Source of the DNA: Arcicella aurantiaca
Lineage (GTDB): Bacteria > Bacteroidota > Bacteroidia > Cytophagales > Spirosomataceae
Length of the DNA stretch: 64,000 bases
Assembly: GCF_003148625.1 (NCBI RefSeq)
Contig: NZ_QGGO01000007.1
Span: forward strand, 156,042-220,041
Direction: 5' to 3'
This document shows, piece after piece, positions 8,296-17,197 of the stretch (position 1 is its first letter; the number at the start of each line of letters is the position of its first letter). Position numbers and translations under genes: made by a program. Below the pieces are notes generated by a model, which was given only the letters and a program-made list of their open reading frames with translations, was not told the DNA's origin and searched no databases.

Positions 8296-8556
8296 ATGCC
8301 AAATAGAATTTTTGCAATAGTCAATGCCTTAATGGCGTTATCATATTCCATTATCGGAGTAATGTTGGTTTTATATCCAGAATCCGCTTTTGCTCAAATG
8401 ATGTTGCCTTCTTATAAGTGGGCGTATGCTTTAGGAGCAGTGTTGATTGTATATGGGTTATTTAGAGCGTGGAGGGTTTATCAAAAAAATAGAGATGAGG
8501 ATGAAGAAGACGATGAGGAGTATTCGTATTATGATGGGAGCAACGGGAGTAAGTAA
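8296..8556 (+). CDS. Small two-helix membrane protein, 86 aa
   Basis: I cannot name this protein. Two transmembrane helices are clear (about 5-27 IVNALMALSYSIIGVMLVLY and 43-60 WAYALGAVLIVYGLFRAW). They are followed by a basic patch and a very acidic tail (RDEDEEDDEEYSYYD). It lies between tonB and the PstS-like gene, 60 bp before the latter, so the two are probably co-transcribed. Equivalent small genes sit at this place in related clusters as I remember them, which hints at a role linked to the TonB module. That is inference only. Confidence 0.7.
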   Translation: MPNRIFAIVNALMALSYSIIGVMLVLYPESAFAQMMLPSYKWAYALGAVLIVYGLFRAWRVYQKNRDEDEEDDEEYSYYDGSNGSK

Positions 8557-8616
8557 AACATTAGATGACAGCATTACAATCTTAATTACCAATCATTCGG
8601 TACAACAATTAAAATT

Positions 8617-9567
8617 ATGAAAAAGTTATTGAATTTGACACTAATAGGACTTGGAATGAGTGCTTTAGTTTCTTGTGGGGGAGGTAAAGACAAAGAAGGA
8701 AAAGAATTGGATACACCTGCAAAAGGAACTATTACAGTCGCTGTTGACGAATCTTTTCGACAAATAATTGAAGCTGAAAAGTCAGCATTTGAAAAGACAT
8801 TTCCATATACAAAGATAAATTTGGTTTTCAAACCAGAAGGAGAAGCCGTTGCGATGATGTTGAATGACAAAGCTCGCATGGCAGTGGTGGCAAGAGAATT
8901 GGATGAGAAAGAAAAAGCGATTTTTAAGCAAGACGATATTAGATATAAGAGTTTTAAATTTGCGGGTGATGGTATTGCTCTAATTACCAATAAAGCAAAT
9001 CATGATACATTAATTACTACTCAGGAGTTGGAAGGAGTAATGAAGGGTACAAAAAAGAGATGGTCGGAAGTAGGTAAAGGTGGTTCTGGGCAAGATATTG
9101 TTTTAGTTTTTGATGGAACAAGTTCAAGTAATCTGACATTTTTATTAGACACATTCAAAATTGATAGAAAACAAAAAGTGTCTTTTTTTGCGGCAAAATC
9201 TAATAAAGATGTAATTGAATATGTAAAAACTCATGCCAATGCAATGGGAGTTATTGGAGTAAATTGGATAAGTGATGGCGATGACCCTACATCATTGAAG
9301 TTTATCAGAAGTGTAAATGTACTTTCGGTAGCGAATAAACCCAATGCTAAAACTGAAGATTATTATCAACCATTTGGATATAATTTAGCTTTGAAAAAGT
9401 ATCCATTGACTCGTAAAATTAGATTAATTCTGAAGGAAGCTCACATGGGTCTTGGAACAGGTTTTGTTAATTATATGACACTTGAACAAGGACAGTTAAT
9501 TGTTTACAAAAACGGATTGATTCCGTTAACGCAACCTTTACAGATTAGACAAGTCAAATCTCAATAG
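8617..9567 (+). CDS. PstS-like substrate-binding lipoprotein
   Basis: A 316-residue lipoprotein of the PstS-type periplasmic binding superfamily. The lipobox LVSC places the lipidated Cys at residue 20, followed by GGGKDKEGKE. The mature part has the family's opening strand (KGTITVAVDESFRQIIEAE), a VARELDEKEK segment matching the loop found in phosphate-binding proteins, and FDGTSSSN at about 168-175, resembling the ligand-binding S/T cluster. No pstCAB transporter genes are nearby. Instead it follows the exbB-tonB cluster and precedes a TPR protein, an arrangement I associate with Cytophagales. Its ligand is therefore uncertain, and it may serve the TonB system. Confidence 0.75.
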   Translation: MKKLLNLTLIGLGMSALVSCGGGKDKEGKELDTPAKGTITVAVDESFRQIIEAEKSAFEKTFPYTKINLVFKPEGEAVAMMLNDKARMAVVARELDEKEKAIFKQDDIRYKSFKFAGDGIALITNKANHDTLITTQELEGVMKGTKKRWSEVGKGGSGQDIVLVFDGTSSSNLTFLLDTFKIDRKQKVSFFAAKSNKDVIEYVKTHANAMGVIGVNWISDGDDPTSLKFIRSVNVLSVANKPNAKTEDYYQPFGYNLALKKYPLTRKIRLILKEAHMGLGTGFVNYMTLEQGQLIVYKNGLIPLTQPLQIRQVKSQ

Positions 9568-9899
9568 TTGTTAATGTTTTGTTAAGCAATGTTATAAGTT
9601 GTTACTTCAGAATTTTGATGGCGTCAGATAAATATCTTTCGGAATTTGCAAATTATTATAAAAATAATCCATTTATGTAAAATCTGAAAAAAGAATAGAT
9701 AAAGAATAAATGTTGGGTTTTTATTACAATTTTTTTATTTTAATTTTGTAAATAGTCTTAAAAAAGAAATAACATAAAAGTTTTGTCATTTAAGCTTTTG
9801 ATTCAGAATTTAAGAAAATAGAACTAAACAGAAAAACGATTTAAATTAATGTGCGTAAGCACTTAACAACTACTTACAACTAAAAAACTCAAGACGACG
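9568..9899. other. Gene-free spacer before the TPR gene
   Basis: A 332-bp AT-rich spacer. Apart from the -7 element at 9741-9748 I see no ORF, repeat or RNA. If that element is used, the TPR mRNA has a leader of roughly 145 nt. Confidence 0.5.
9741..9748 (+). promoter_or_regulatory. Bacteroidota -7 element before TPR gene
   Basis: TAATTTTG matches TAnnTTTG exactly. The -33 region about 19 nt upstream is T-rich without a clear TTG. Confidence 0.4.
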
Positions 9900-11585
9900 A
9901 TGAACGTAAAAATGAAATCTCTATTGGTGGCTGCAGGTTTGTTATTTACTACTATGGTAAACGGACAAACAGTTCAGCAAGGATTAGCGCAGTTGGATGG
10001 AGACCAGCCAACGAAAGCAAAGGCAACTATGACAGCAGTAGTGACTGCTTCGCCAACTGCTGAAAATATGTATTACTTAGGGTATGCTCAAGTTCGTACT
10101 GGTGATTTGGCAGGTGCAAAAGCAACTTTTGAAAAAGGATTAGCCGCTGAACCAAAACAACCTTTAAACTCAGTAGGTTTGGCAACATTGATGTTGGCTG
10201 ACAAAAACGCTCAGGGTGCAAAAGCTGCATTTGATAAAATTTTGTTAGATACAAAAATGAAAAATGCGGAAGTAATGTTTCGTATTGCAGAAGCGTACAC
10301 TTTGTATGAGCATACAAATGACCCAGGTGAAGCTGTTCGTTTAATTGATTTAATTACTGAAAAAACGAAAAAGCCTTTAACTGCAGACATGAATATTGTT
10401 AAAGGAGATGCTTATTTATTGAAAAATGATGGTGGACCTGCTGCAACAGCTTATGAACAGTCTATTTTAGTAAATAAAACTGCTAAAGCTTATATCAGAT
10501 TAGGCGTTGTTTATTTGAGAGGTAAAAACTACCAATTTACAGTAAATAACTACCAAAGTGCTTACGAAACGGATTCTTCTTTTGCTCCTTATTACAAACG
10601 TATGGGTGAATATTATATCATCTTTAACCGTTATAAGCAAGCATCTGCATTATTCAGAAAGTATGTTGATAGAGCAGAAGCAACACCTCCTGTATTATTA
10701 GAAACTGCAAAATTGATTTTCTTAGCTAAAGATTATGAATCAGCTTTAGAATTTACTCAAAAAGCAGAAGCAGGTGGAGCAACTGATAATGACGTATTTA
10801 GAATGAAAGGTTATTCAAATATTGAATTAGGAAAATGTCAAGACGGTATTGATAACTTAGAGAAAATGGTAAAAGCAGGTGTTAAGCCTTATTTCTTAGA
10901 TAACGTGTACTTTGCAAAAGGTTATCAGTGCTTAAAACAAGATTCTTTAGCGATTACATATTACGAGAAAGCAGCTCCATTAGATACTAACAATAACCAT
11001 AATGCTACAATGTACAATATTGCTTATGGACAGAAAAAGTATGCTAAAGCTGTTGATTATGCAACAAAATCAATGGATTGGAAAGGCAAAAAGAAACAAG
11101 CTTTGACAAGTACAGACTGGTATAACGCTGCAATGGCTCAATATTTTGTAACAGCTTATACGCCACGTGAAGATACTTTAGGAAGATACAATCAAGGTTT
11201 GAAAGCAGATTCTATGTATGCAAAAGCAATTGGAATCAACGAAAAATTCGCTCCTTTCCACTTGTATCGTGCAAGAACAAATAGTTACGTTGATTATACT
11301 GGAACGAAATGGTTGGCTGTACCTCACTATGAGAAATTCTTGACAGTTGTTGACATGGCAAAAGCTAATAAAGACCAACTGTATGAGTCTTACAAATATT
11401 TAGCAGGTTACCATATCAACGTTACTAAAGATTTAGTAAAAGCTCAAGAATATGTTGATAAAGCAGTAGCAATCAAAACTGATGACCCAGATGGATTAAA
11501 AGTGATGTTGAATCCAGCTTCGGCTACTCCAGCAACACCTGCTCCAGCGGTGAAAACGCCAGCTCCGAAAACTCCGAAAAAATAA
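9900..11585 (+). CDS. Secreted tetratricopeptide-repeat protein
   Basis: A 561-residue exported protein with signal peptide MKSLLVAAGLLFTTMVNGQ (second Met used as reference; start at 9900). The body is made of TPR motifs from about 25 to 535. Recognisable repeats include NMYYLGYAQVRTGDLAGAKA, AYIRLGVVYLRGKNYQFTVN and NATMYNIAYGQKKYAKAVDY. The C-terminus is a low-complexity Ala/Pro/Thr tail (TPAPAVKTPAPKTPKK). TPR arrays are protein-protein scaffolds. Its place directly after the tonB/PstS-like cluster suggests a periplasmic scaffold connected with that system. The exact partner is unknown. Confidence 0.85.
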   Translation: MNVKMKSLLVAAGLLFTTMVNGQTVQQGLAQLDGDQPTKAKATMTAVVTASPTAENMYYLGYAQVRTGDLAGAKATFEKGLAAEPKQPLNSVGLATLMLADKNAQGAKAAFDKILLDTKMKNAEVMFRIAEAYTLYEHTNDPGEAVRLIDLITEKTKKPLTADMNIVKGDAYLLKNDGGPAATAYEQSILVNKTAKAYIRLGVVYLRGKNYQFTVNNYQSAYETDSSFAPYYKRMGEYYIIFNRYKQASALFRKYVDRAEATPPVLLETAKLIFLAKDYESALEFTQKAEAGGATDNDVFRMKGYSNIELGKCQDGIDNLEKMVKAGVKPYFLDNVYFAKGYQCLKQDSLAITYYEKAAPLDTNNNHNATMYNIAYGQKKYAKAVDYATKSMDWKGKKKQALTSTDWYNAAMAQYFVTAYTPREDTLGRYNQGLKADSMYAKAIGINEKFAPFHLYRARTNSYVDYTGTKWLAVPHYEKFLTVVDMAKANKDQLYESYKYLAGYHINVTKDLVKAQEYVDKAVAIKTDDPDGLKVMLNPASATPATPAPAVKTPAPKTPKK

Positions 11586-11607
11586 TTTTTAGATTTTTCA
11601 ATACACA

Positions 11608-11631
11608 AAGCCCTGCCTTATGGTGGGGCTT
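11608..11631 (+). terminator. Terminator after TPR gene
   Basis: Stem AAGCCCTGCC / GGTGGGGCTT (one mismatch plus a G-U pair) with a 4-nt loop, followed by TTTTTT. Confidence 0.85.
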
Positions 11632-11636
11632 TTTTC

Positions 11637-11671
11637 GTGATTGGTGATTGGTGATTGGTAATTGGTGATTA
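11637..11671. repeat. Heptamer array (GATTGGT)n
   Basis: About five copies of GATTGGT/AATTGGT at exact 7-bp spacing between the TPR terminator and the SDR gene. Confidence 0.85.
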
Positions 11672-11704
11672 GATTTGTAGCAAGAAATTATAAATTTAAA
11701 AGAT

Positions 11705-12475
11705 ATGTACGCATTAATCACAGGAGCAAGTAAGGGGATAGGGAAAGAAATAACTATTGAATTAGCCAAGAAGAAATTTAATCTTATACTAATTGCACGT
11801 TCGGCGAGCCAATTAGAAGATGTAGCTAAGGAAATACAAGAAAAATATGCTGTGAAAGTTCAATTCTTGGCAGCAGATTTGTCAGCACCAGACGCCGCTA
11901 GAACGGTTTATAAGTGGGTTGAACAAAATGGATATAAAGTTTCTGTTTTAGTAAATAATGCAGGATATGGAGCTGCGGGTAATTTTGATAGATTCACGAT
12001 TGAACAAAATCGTGATATGATGAACCTAAACATGATTACTTTAACAGAAATGTGTCAGGTGTTTTTACCGATGTTAAAGAATCATTCTCAGTCATATATT
12101 CTAAATATTGCCAGCTCAACAGCGTATCAGGCGTTACCACAAATGGCAGTTTATGCGGCAACGAAGATTTTTGTGCTTAATTTTTCAAGAGCATTGAAAT
12201 ATGAATTGAAAGATTCCCCCGTTTCTGTAACGTGTATTTGCCCGGGAGCAACGGATACAAACTTTAACGACCGTGCGGATATTCCACCAAAAGCCAGAGA
12301 AGCCGCAGAAAAAGTAGTAATGACTCCGCAAGAAGTAGCTAAAATTTCAGTAGATGCTATGTTTGCGAGTAAAACAGAAGTGATTCCGGGATTTATTAAT
12401 AAGTTAGGAGCATTCTTGGCTTGGCTTGCTCCAAAAGCTATTACCGAGAAAGTTGCGGCTGGCATTTATCAGTAA
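11705..12475 (+). CDS. Short-chain dehydrogenase/reductase (SDR)
   Basis: A 256-residue classical SDR, an NAD(P)-dependent oxidoreductase of unknown substrate. The Rossmann motif TGASKGIG is at 6-13, NNAG at 84-87, and the catalytic Ser137/138, Tyr150 and Lys154 (YAATK) are all present. The basic residue after the glycine motif region (ARS at 31-33) favours NADP(H). The late sequence CICPGATDTNF is the usual PG motif. The length and C-terminus resemble the DltE/YqjQ-like branch of ketoreductases. It stands alone between a terminator and the convergent recQ. Confidence 0.9.
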   Translation: MYALITGASKGIGKEITIELAKKKFNLILIARSASQLEDVAKEIQEKYAVKVQFLAADLSAPDAARTVYKWVEQNGYKVSVLVNNAGYGAAGNFDRFTIEQNRDMMNLNMITLTEMCQVFLPMLKNHSQSYILNIASSTAYQALPQMAVYAATKIFVLNFSRALKYELKDSPVSVTCICPGATDTNFNDRADIPPKAREAAEKVVMTPQEVAKISVDAMFASKTEVIPGFINKLGAFLAWLAPKAITEKVAAGIYQ

Positions 12476-12499
12476 ACTTTATTGTCGTAACCAATTAGG

Positions 12500-12539
12500 A
12501 CACAGATAACACTGATGCTTGCATTCGTATTATCTGTGT
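12500..12539. terminator. Bidirectional hairpin between SDR and recQ
   Basis: Ten-bp stem ACACAGATAA / TTATCTGTGT with a 20-nt loop between convergent genes. T-rich DNA follows on the plus side. Confidence 0.65.
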
Positions 12540-12562
12540 ACCATTTTTTGTTTGGATACTAT

Positions 12563-14473
12563 TTATATCAAATTCCCTTCTTCGTCGTATTTGATTTCTT
12601 CATTAGCAATCATTTCACGAATAATCGTTTGGAATTTAGATTGATTATTTGGTTGCATTATTTGGGTAATCAATTGCAAACTCATAGCTCCGTTTTGTAA
12701 TAATTGCTTTATTTTTTGACGGATAAATTCTTCAACCTCTTGGTCTTGATTTTCGACTTTACTTTCCCTTTTTTTCTTTAAGCAATTATCGCAAATACCA
12801 CATTCTTCGTCTGTGATTTCGTTGAAATATTCTAATAATAATTGCGTTCTGCAACGATTATGATGCTCCATGTAATGCTTAACGGCTTTTGCTTTTTGTA
12901 AGTCTCTTTCTTTTCGATTTTTGATTTCCATTTCTTGCAAAGGCAATTCTCGAAGGTCGAATCTGGGAGTGAGAAAAGTCAGTTGTGGTTTATCTTTTTG
13001 TTTGTCGTAAATCAAAATATCAAACTTTTCCAAGATTTGTAGCCAAGCAGTTACTTCATTGACAGGAATTGAAAATGCTTTGGCAATATTAGCTTCTGAA
13101 ATACTCAAATATGTTCCAAAAAGCTCTCCTCCGTACATTCTGAGCAATAATTTAATGAAAGAATCGTACTTCGGATTTCTCAATTGAAAATCATACAATT
13201 GCCGATTATCAACAATTAGCATAATTTTAGAACTACTTTTAAGGGCTTCTGATAATTGTAAAAAACCTTGAATTTCAAGAATTTTTAGAGCAAAATAAGT
13301 ATTGGTAGGAGGGAGGTCGAAACGACGTTGAAATTCTATCAAATCAAAATCATAACTGGCAAATTCTCCTGCTCCAACTGCCAACTGAAAAAGATTTCCC
13401 AAACACTGATAAACTCGTCGGATGAGTTCAATGGGTGGATAAGCTTGTTGCACATTTTTCTCTAATCCATCAATGTCAGATTGATTAAACAATGCGACTC
13501 CATAAGCCTTTTCGCCGTCCCGTCCAGCACGTCCTGCTTCTTGATAATAGGCTTCTAAAGTATCTGGTAAATCCAAATGTATAACCGTTCTGACATCGGG
13601 TTTATCAATTCCCATTCCGAAAGCATTGGTGGCAACAATCACACGCACTTGATTTTTTATCCAAGATTCTTGTCTTTTCGTGCGTTCGGTAGCGTTCAAT
13701 CCTGCATGATAAAAAGTAGATTGAACATTATATTTATTCAATAAATCCGAAACCTCTTGTGTACGTCTGCGATTACGCACATATACCACCGCTGAGCCTT
13801 GTACATTTTGTAAAATTTTCATCAAACGTCTTTCTTTATCGTCTTCTTTAAAGGCTGAATACGATAAATTGGCTCTTGCAAAACTCTGTTGAAAGGTTTG
13901 CGGATTATTCATTTCCAAACGCCCGATGATGTCAGATTTGACTTCTTCGGTTGCGGTAGCCGTTAAAGCAATCATGGGAACAGGAGCAATGAGTTTACGA
14001 AACTCCGCAATTTTCATATATGGCGGACGGAAGTCGTAACCCCATTGCGAAATACAGTGAGCTTCATCAATTGCCAACAAATTGATTTTCATTTGCTTGG
14101 CTCGTTCAATAAAAATCTTGGTTTGTAGTCTTTCAGGAGAAACATACAGAAATTTTATATCGCCATAAATACAATTGTCGAGGGCAATATCAATTTGGTT
14201 TTTGTGCATTCCCGAAAAAATACCCACGGCTGAAATACCACGATTTTTGAGTTGTAAAACTTGGTCTTGCATCAAAGCAATTAAAGGAGATACCACAATG
14301 CAAATACCTTCTGACATGAGAGCAGGCACTTGAAAACACAAGGATTTGCCACCGCCCGTAGGCATAAGAGCAAGCGTATCACACCCATCAATGACCGACT
14401 GAATAATGTCAGCTTGCAACGGACGAAAAGTATCATAACCCCAATATTGTTTTAGTATTTCTTGTGCTTGCAT
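12563..14473 (-). CDS. recQ: ATP-dependent DNA helicase RecQ
   Basis: Superfamily 2 3'-5' helicase of recombination and replication-fork repair. Walker A is PTGGGKS at 38-44 and DEAH at 136-139 with the RecQ aromatic loop HCISQWGYDFRPPY following. The second RecA domain has ATNAFGMGIDKPDVR and the arginine-finger motif YYQEAGRAGRDG. The RQC region has the zinc-binding cysteines (CRTQLLLEYF then CGICDNC). At 636 aa there is no clear HRDC domain; the C-terminus ends in a short helical segment. Divergent from the acyltransferase gene. Confidence 0.96.
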   Translation of the reverse strand: MQAQEILKQYWGYDTFRPLQADIIQSVIDGCDTLALMPTGGGKSLCFQVPALMSEGICIVVSPLIALMQDQVLQLKNRGISAVGIFSGMHKNQIDIALDNCIYGDIKFLYVSPERLQTKIFIERAKQMKINLLAIDEAHCISQWGYDFRPPYMKIAEFRKLIAPVPMIALTATATEEVKSDIIGRLEMNNPQTFQQSFARANLSYSAFKEDDKERRLMKILQNVQGSAVVYVRNRRRTQEVSDLLNKYNVQSTFYHAGLNATERTKRQESWIKNQVRVIVATNAFGMGIDKPDVRTVIHLDLPDTLEAYYQEAGRAGRDGEKAYGVALFNQSDIDGLEKNVQQAYPPIELIRRVYQCLGNLFQLAVGAGEFASYDFDLIEFQRRFDLPPTNTYFALKILEIQGFLQLSEALKSSSKIMLIVDNRQLYDFQLRNPKYDSFIKLLLRMYGGELFGTYLSISEANIAKAFSIPVNEVTAWLQILEKFDILIYDKQKDKPQLTFLTPRFDLRELPLQEMEIKNRKERDLQKAKAVKHYMEHHNRCRTQLLLEYFNEITDEECGICDNCLKKKRESKVENQDQEVEEFIRQKIKQLLQNGAMSLQLITQIMQPNNQSKFQTIIREMIANEEIKYDEEGNLI

Positions 14474-14540
14474 AAAATTGATAAGTGTGTCTTATTTTGT
14501 TAATCGGATACTATTCTGGTTTATTTTCAACAATTCAGCG

Positions 14541-14548
14541 TAAATTTG
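14541..14548 (+). promoter_or_regulatory. Bacteroidota -7 element before acyltransferase
   Basis: TAAATTTG matches TAnnTTTG, 45 nt before the ATG at 14593, in the recQ/acyltransferase divergent spacer. The -33 element is not clear. Confidence 0.45.
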
Positions 14549-14592
14549 TTACAAAGAATTGCCCATAATGTGTTTCGCAAAATAAAATAAAT

Positions 14593-15690
14593 ATGAGTGT
14601 AATCCCCAATAATCGTAACCAAGCCATAGATTTTTTAAGAGCCATTGCTGTATCGTTAACCCTTTTTAGACATTATGGTATTAATTTATTTATGTACAAA
14701 ATTGGCTGGGTTGGGGTAGATTTATTCTTTGTATTGAGTGGTTTTTTGGTTTCGGGTTTGTTGTTTGGAGAATTTAAAAAAACAGGGAAAATTGATTTTC
14801 TACGCTTTTTTGTTCGTCGTGGCTTAAAAATCTACCCTTTATTTTACCTGTTAATTATTATTTATGTTATTCAAACGAAAATTGACCCCATTGCTAAAAT
14901 AGATTATCATGCCATTCAAGTAGAAGCTCTTTTCTACAAAAACTATGTAGGTGGCAATGCTTTTTGGATTCATACTTGGTCGATTGACGTAGAAGAACAT
15001 TTTTATTTATTACTTCCGCTTTTATTCTTAACCTTGATATTTTTCAATAAATCAAGTCAAAAGCCTTTCAAGGTTATTCCTTATTTGTTTGCTGTAATTG
15101 CCCTAATATGTTTGGCTCTCAGAACTTACGTAACCCTTACTCAGCCATTTTCGCATACTACTAATGTTTCTCCTACACATTTAAGAATAGACTCGTTACT
15201 TTTCGGAACATTATTGTCCTATTTTTATCATTTTCACCGTGACCAATTAACAGATTTTGTGATAAACAATAGACAAAAACTTAGGATAGGAAGCCTAATT
15301 TTACTGTTGCCATGTGCCATTTTTTGGGATGAAAACCCACAAATGACCACTTGGGGTTTTACGTCTTTATATTTAGGTTTTGGCGGAATATTATTGTTGA
15401 GTATTTATTCTGAAATAAAACTATCTCCATTTCTTGAAAAAATATACAATGGCATGGCAAAAATGGGTTTGTATTCATACTCAATGTATATCATTCATTG
15501 GCCTTTGATTTGGTGGTTTATTCTACCCAATGGAGGATATTTAGATGCTCACTATCCTGTTAAACTTTTGGTGTTTTTTGTGTATTTCGGAGTTGTTTAT
15601 TTATTGGGATGGTTACTGTCTAAAACAATTGAAATTCCATTTTTGGCATTACGGGATAAACTTTTTCCTGCCAACTCCAAATCAATTTAA
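14593..15690 (+). CDS. Acyltransferase family 3 (OafA/NolL-like) membrane protein
   Basis: A 365-residue integral membrane O-acyltransferase that moves acetyl or other acyl groups to surface carbohydrates. Family features: an N-terminal IDFLRAIAVSLTLFRHYG with the conserved Arg-His at 26-27, GVDLFFVLSGFLVSGLL just after, a W-S-I-D-V-E-E-H-F motif at about 132-140, and about ten hydrophobic helices. The target glycan cannot be told from sequence, and no polysaccharide cluster is present. Its stop codon overlaps that of the convergent thioesterase by four bases. Confidence 0.88.
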   Translation: MSVIPNNRNQAIDFLRAIAVSLTLFRHYGINLFMYKIGWVGVDLFFVLSGFLVSGLLFGEFKKTGKIDFLRFFVRRGLKIYPLFYLLIIIYVIQTKIDPIAKIDYHAIQVEALFYKNYVGGNAFWIHTWSIDVEEHFYLLLPLLFLTLIFFNKSSQKPFKVIPYLFAVIALICLALRTYVTLTQPFSHTTNVSPTHLRIDSLLFGTLLSYFYHFHRDQLTDFVINNRQKLRIGSLILLLPCAIFWDENPQMTTWGFTSLYLGFGGILLLSIYSEIKLSPFLEKIYNGMAKMGLYSYSMYIIHWPLIWWFILPNGGYLDAHYPVKLLVFFVYFGVVYLLGWLLSKTIEIPFLALRDKLFPANSKSI

Positions 15691-16220
15691 GAAGTAATAA
15701 AAGTACCTTCTGCTAACTCCTTTTTAATGGTTTTGATACGGTCATTTAAAGTAATATGCTCAAAATCAATGCCCTCAACGCATATAGCATTTAAGAAATT
15801 TTCCACTTCTGGTTGATGATTGGTTTTCTTTCCTGTGCGTACATCAATGTATTTTGAGGTCGTCCAAAGTACCGCACGAACGGTTTTACAGTCGTGGTCA
15901 GTCATGACAAATTCTGTCACTAAAGTATTTTCGTTATGATAAATGGCCGATGAAATTATCTTGACCCATTCACTCACTTTTGCAGAAGAAACATACGCAA
16001 TTTGATGGTTATAAACGACCCAAGATGTTTGATTATGAATAAAATAATCATTGTAGTCAAATTGATAAACCTCTGCTACTTGGTCTTCACGAGCATTGAA
16101 AAAATAGTCGAAATATTTGGCATTATTCAAATGTTGAAGTGGGTCACAATCTTGAAAACGAATAACTGCTTTTGAATATAATTTCTTGGGATAAGTTTTA
16201 TTGGAATCTAATTGGAACAT
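15687..16220 (-). CDS. Hotdog-fold acyl-CoA thioesterase family protein
   Basis: A 177-residue cytosolic protein of the 4-hydroxybenzoyl-CoA thioesterase-like group. The family hallmark is RFQDCDPLQHLNNAKYFDYF (21-40), with Asp26 at the usual catalytic position and the H-x-N-N-x-x-Y-x-x-Y pattern. It hydrolyses an acyl-CoA of unknown chain. It converges on the acyltransferase, and the two TAA stops share bases 15687-15690. The pairing of an acyltransferase with a thioesterase may be coincidental. Confidence 0.85.
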   Translation of the reverse strand: MFQLDSNKTYPKKLYSKAVIRFQDCDPLQHLNNAKYFDYFFNAREDQVAEVYQFDYNDYFIHNQTSWVVYNHQIAYVSSAKVSEWVKIISSAIYHNENTLVTEFVMTDHDCKTVRAVLWTTSKYIDVRTGKKTNHQPEVENFLNAICVEGIDFEHITLNDRIKTIKKELAEGTFITS

Positions 16221-16260
16221 GTCTTTATCTTGATGAATGATTAGTTTTAAAATATCAACA

Positions 16261-16268
16261 CAAAGTTA
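16261..16268 (-). promoter_or_regulatory. Possible -7 element for thioesterase gene
   Basis: Minus-strand TAACTTTG matches TAnnTTTG, about 40 nt before the start codon. The nearest TTG lies 25 nt upstream, which is long. Confidence 0.35.
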
Positions 16269-16393
16269 GTTTATAAGCGTGGTTGAAGGAGGGCAAAATA
16301 GAATGAATTGTAAATATTCTTCAAAACCCCTAAATTAGCAAGTAAATGTAGTTCGATTCACTGAAATCGAAAACATATTCAAATAAAAACCGA

Positions 16394-17074
16394 ATGACAA
16401 AGATATTATTAGTTGAAGACGACGATAGTTTAGGTTTTGTGGTAAAAGACAATCTCGAACAAGAAGGCTACGAAATAGACCTACAAACAACAGGAAAAGC
16501 AGGACAAAGAGCCTTTCAACAGAATCAATACGACATTTATATTCTTGATGTGATGCTTCCAGAAATGGACGGTTTTACGCTTGCAGAGTACATTCGGAGT
16601 ACAGGAAGTGATGTGCCAATTATTTTCCTGACGGCAAAATCGTTGAAAGAAGACCGCATCAAAGGCTTAAAATTGGGTGCGGATGATTATTTGACAAAAC
16701 CGTTCAGTATTGAAGAATTGGTTTTGAGAATCGAAGCCATTTTAAAACGTACAGGAAAAAAGACCAATCAACAACCTGTGACGGTACATACACTTGGTAA
16801 ATATACTTTTGATACCAAGAATCTTAAACTAATCTTTGAGGATAAAATTCAAGACCTAACTCACCGAGAATCAGACCTTTTGGAGTTTTTGGTTCAACAT
16901 AAAAACGAAACTTTGTCGAGAGATAAAATCCTGATAGCCATTTGGGGCGACGACGACTATTTCAAAGGTAGAAGTTTAGACGTTTTCATTACTCGACTTC
17001 GTAAATATATTAGCCAAGACCCAAGCGTTAAATTAACCAATGTTCACGGCGTTGGGTTTAGATTAGAGGTGTAA
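16394..17074 (+). CDS. OmpR/PhoB-family response regulator (orphan)
   Basis: A 226-residue transcription factor. The receiver domain has the acidic pair Glu8-Asp9, phospho-acceptor Asp52 in ILDVMLPEMDG, Thr80 and Lys102. The C-terminal winged helix (about 128-226) has LTHRESDLLEFLVQHKNETLSRD and RSLDVFITRLRKYI, the usual recognition helix. No histidine kinase gene lies beside it, so its partner must be elsewhere. It could be the regulator of the 11-bp direct repeats at 41141-41191, since this family binds such repeats, but this is only a guess. A palindrome pair follows the stop. Confidence 0.93.
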   Translation: MTKILLVEDDDSLGFVVKDNLEQEGYEIDLQTTGKAGQRAFQQNQYDIYILDVMLPEMDGFTLAEYIRSTGSDVPIIFLTAKSLKEDRIKGLKLGADDYLTKPFSIEELVLRIEAILKRTGKKTNQQPVTVHTLGKYTFDTKNLKLIFEDKIQDLTHRESDLLEFLVQHKNETLSRDKILIAIWGDDDYFKGRSLDVFITRLRKYISQDPSVKLTNVHGVGFRLEV

Positions 17075-17081
17075 AATGTAG

Positions 17082-17155
17082 CATGGGAATCCTTCCCATG
17101 TGAATTATAAGTATTCGTTCAAAACACGCCTCACGGGAAAAAATCCCGTGATACC
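17082..17155. repeat. Double palindrome after the response regulator
   Basis: Two short hairpins: CATGGGAA / TTCCCATG and CACGGGA / TCCCGTG. The second resembles the palindrome at the end of the M28 peptidase gene near 35213. They may act as terminators and belong to the dispersed palindromes of this window. Confidence 0.6.
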
Positions 17156-17178
17156 ATAATATTTTTCAAATTTCCCAC

Positions 17179-17186
17179 TACCTTTG
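17179..17186 (+). promoter_or_regulatory. -7 element for riboswitch/btuB transcript
   Basis: TACCTTTG matches TAnnTTTG and lies just before the riboswitch. Transcription would begin around 17193, at the riboswitch's 5' edge. Confidence 0.55.
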
Positions 17187-17197
17187 CATCAGTTTAT

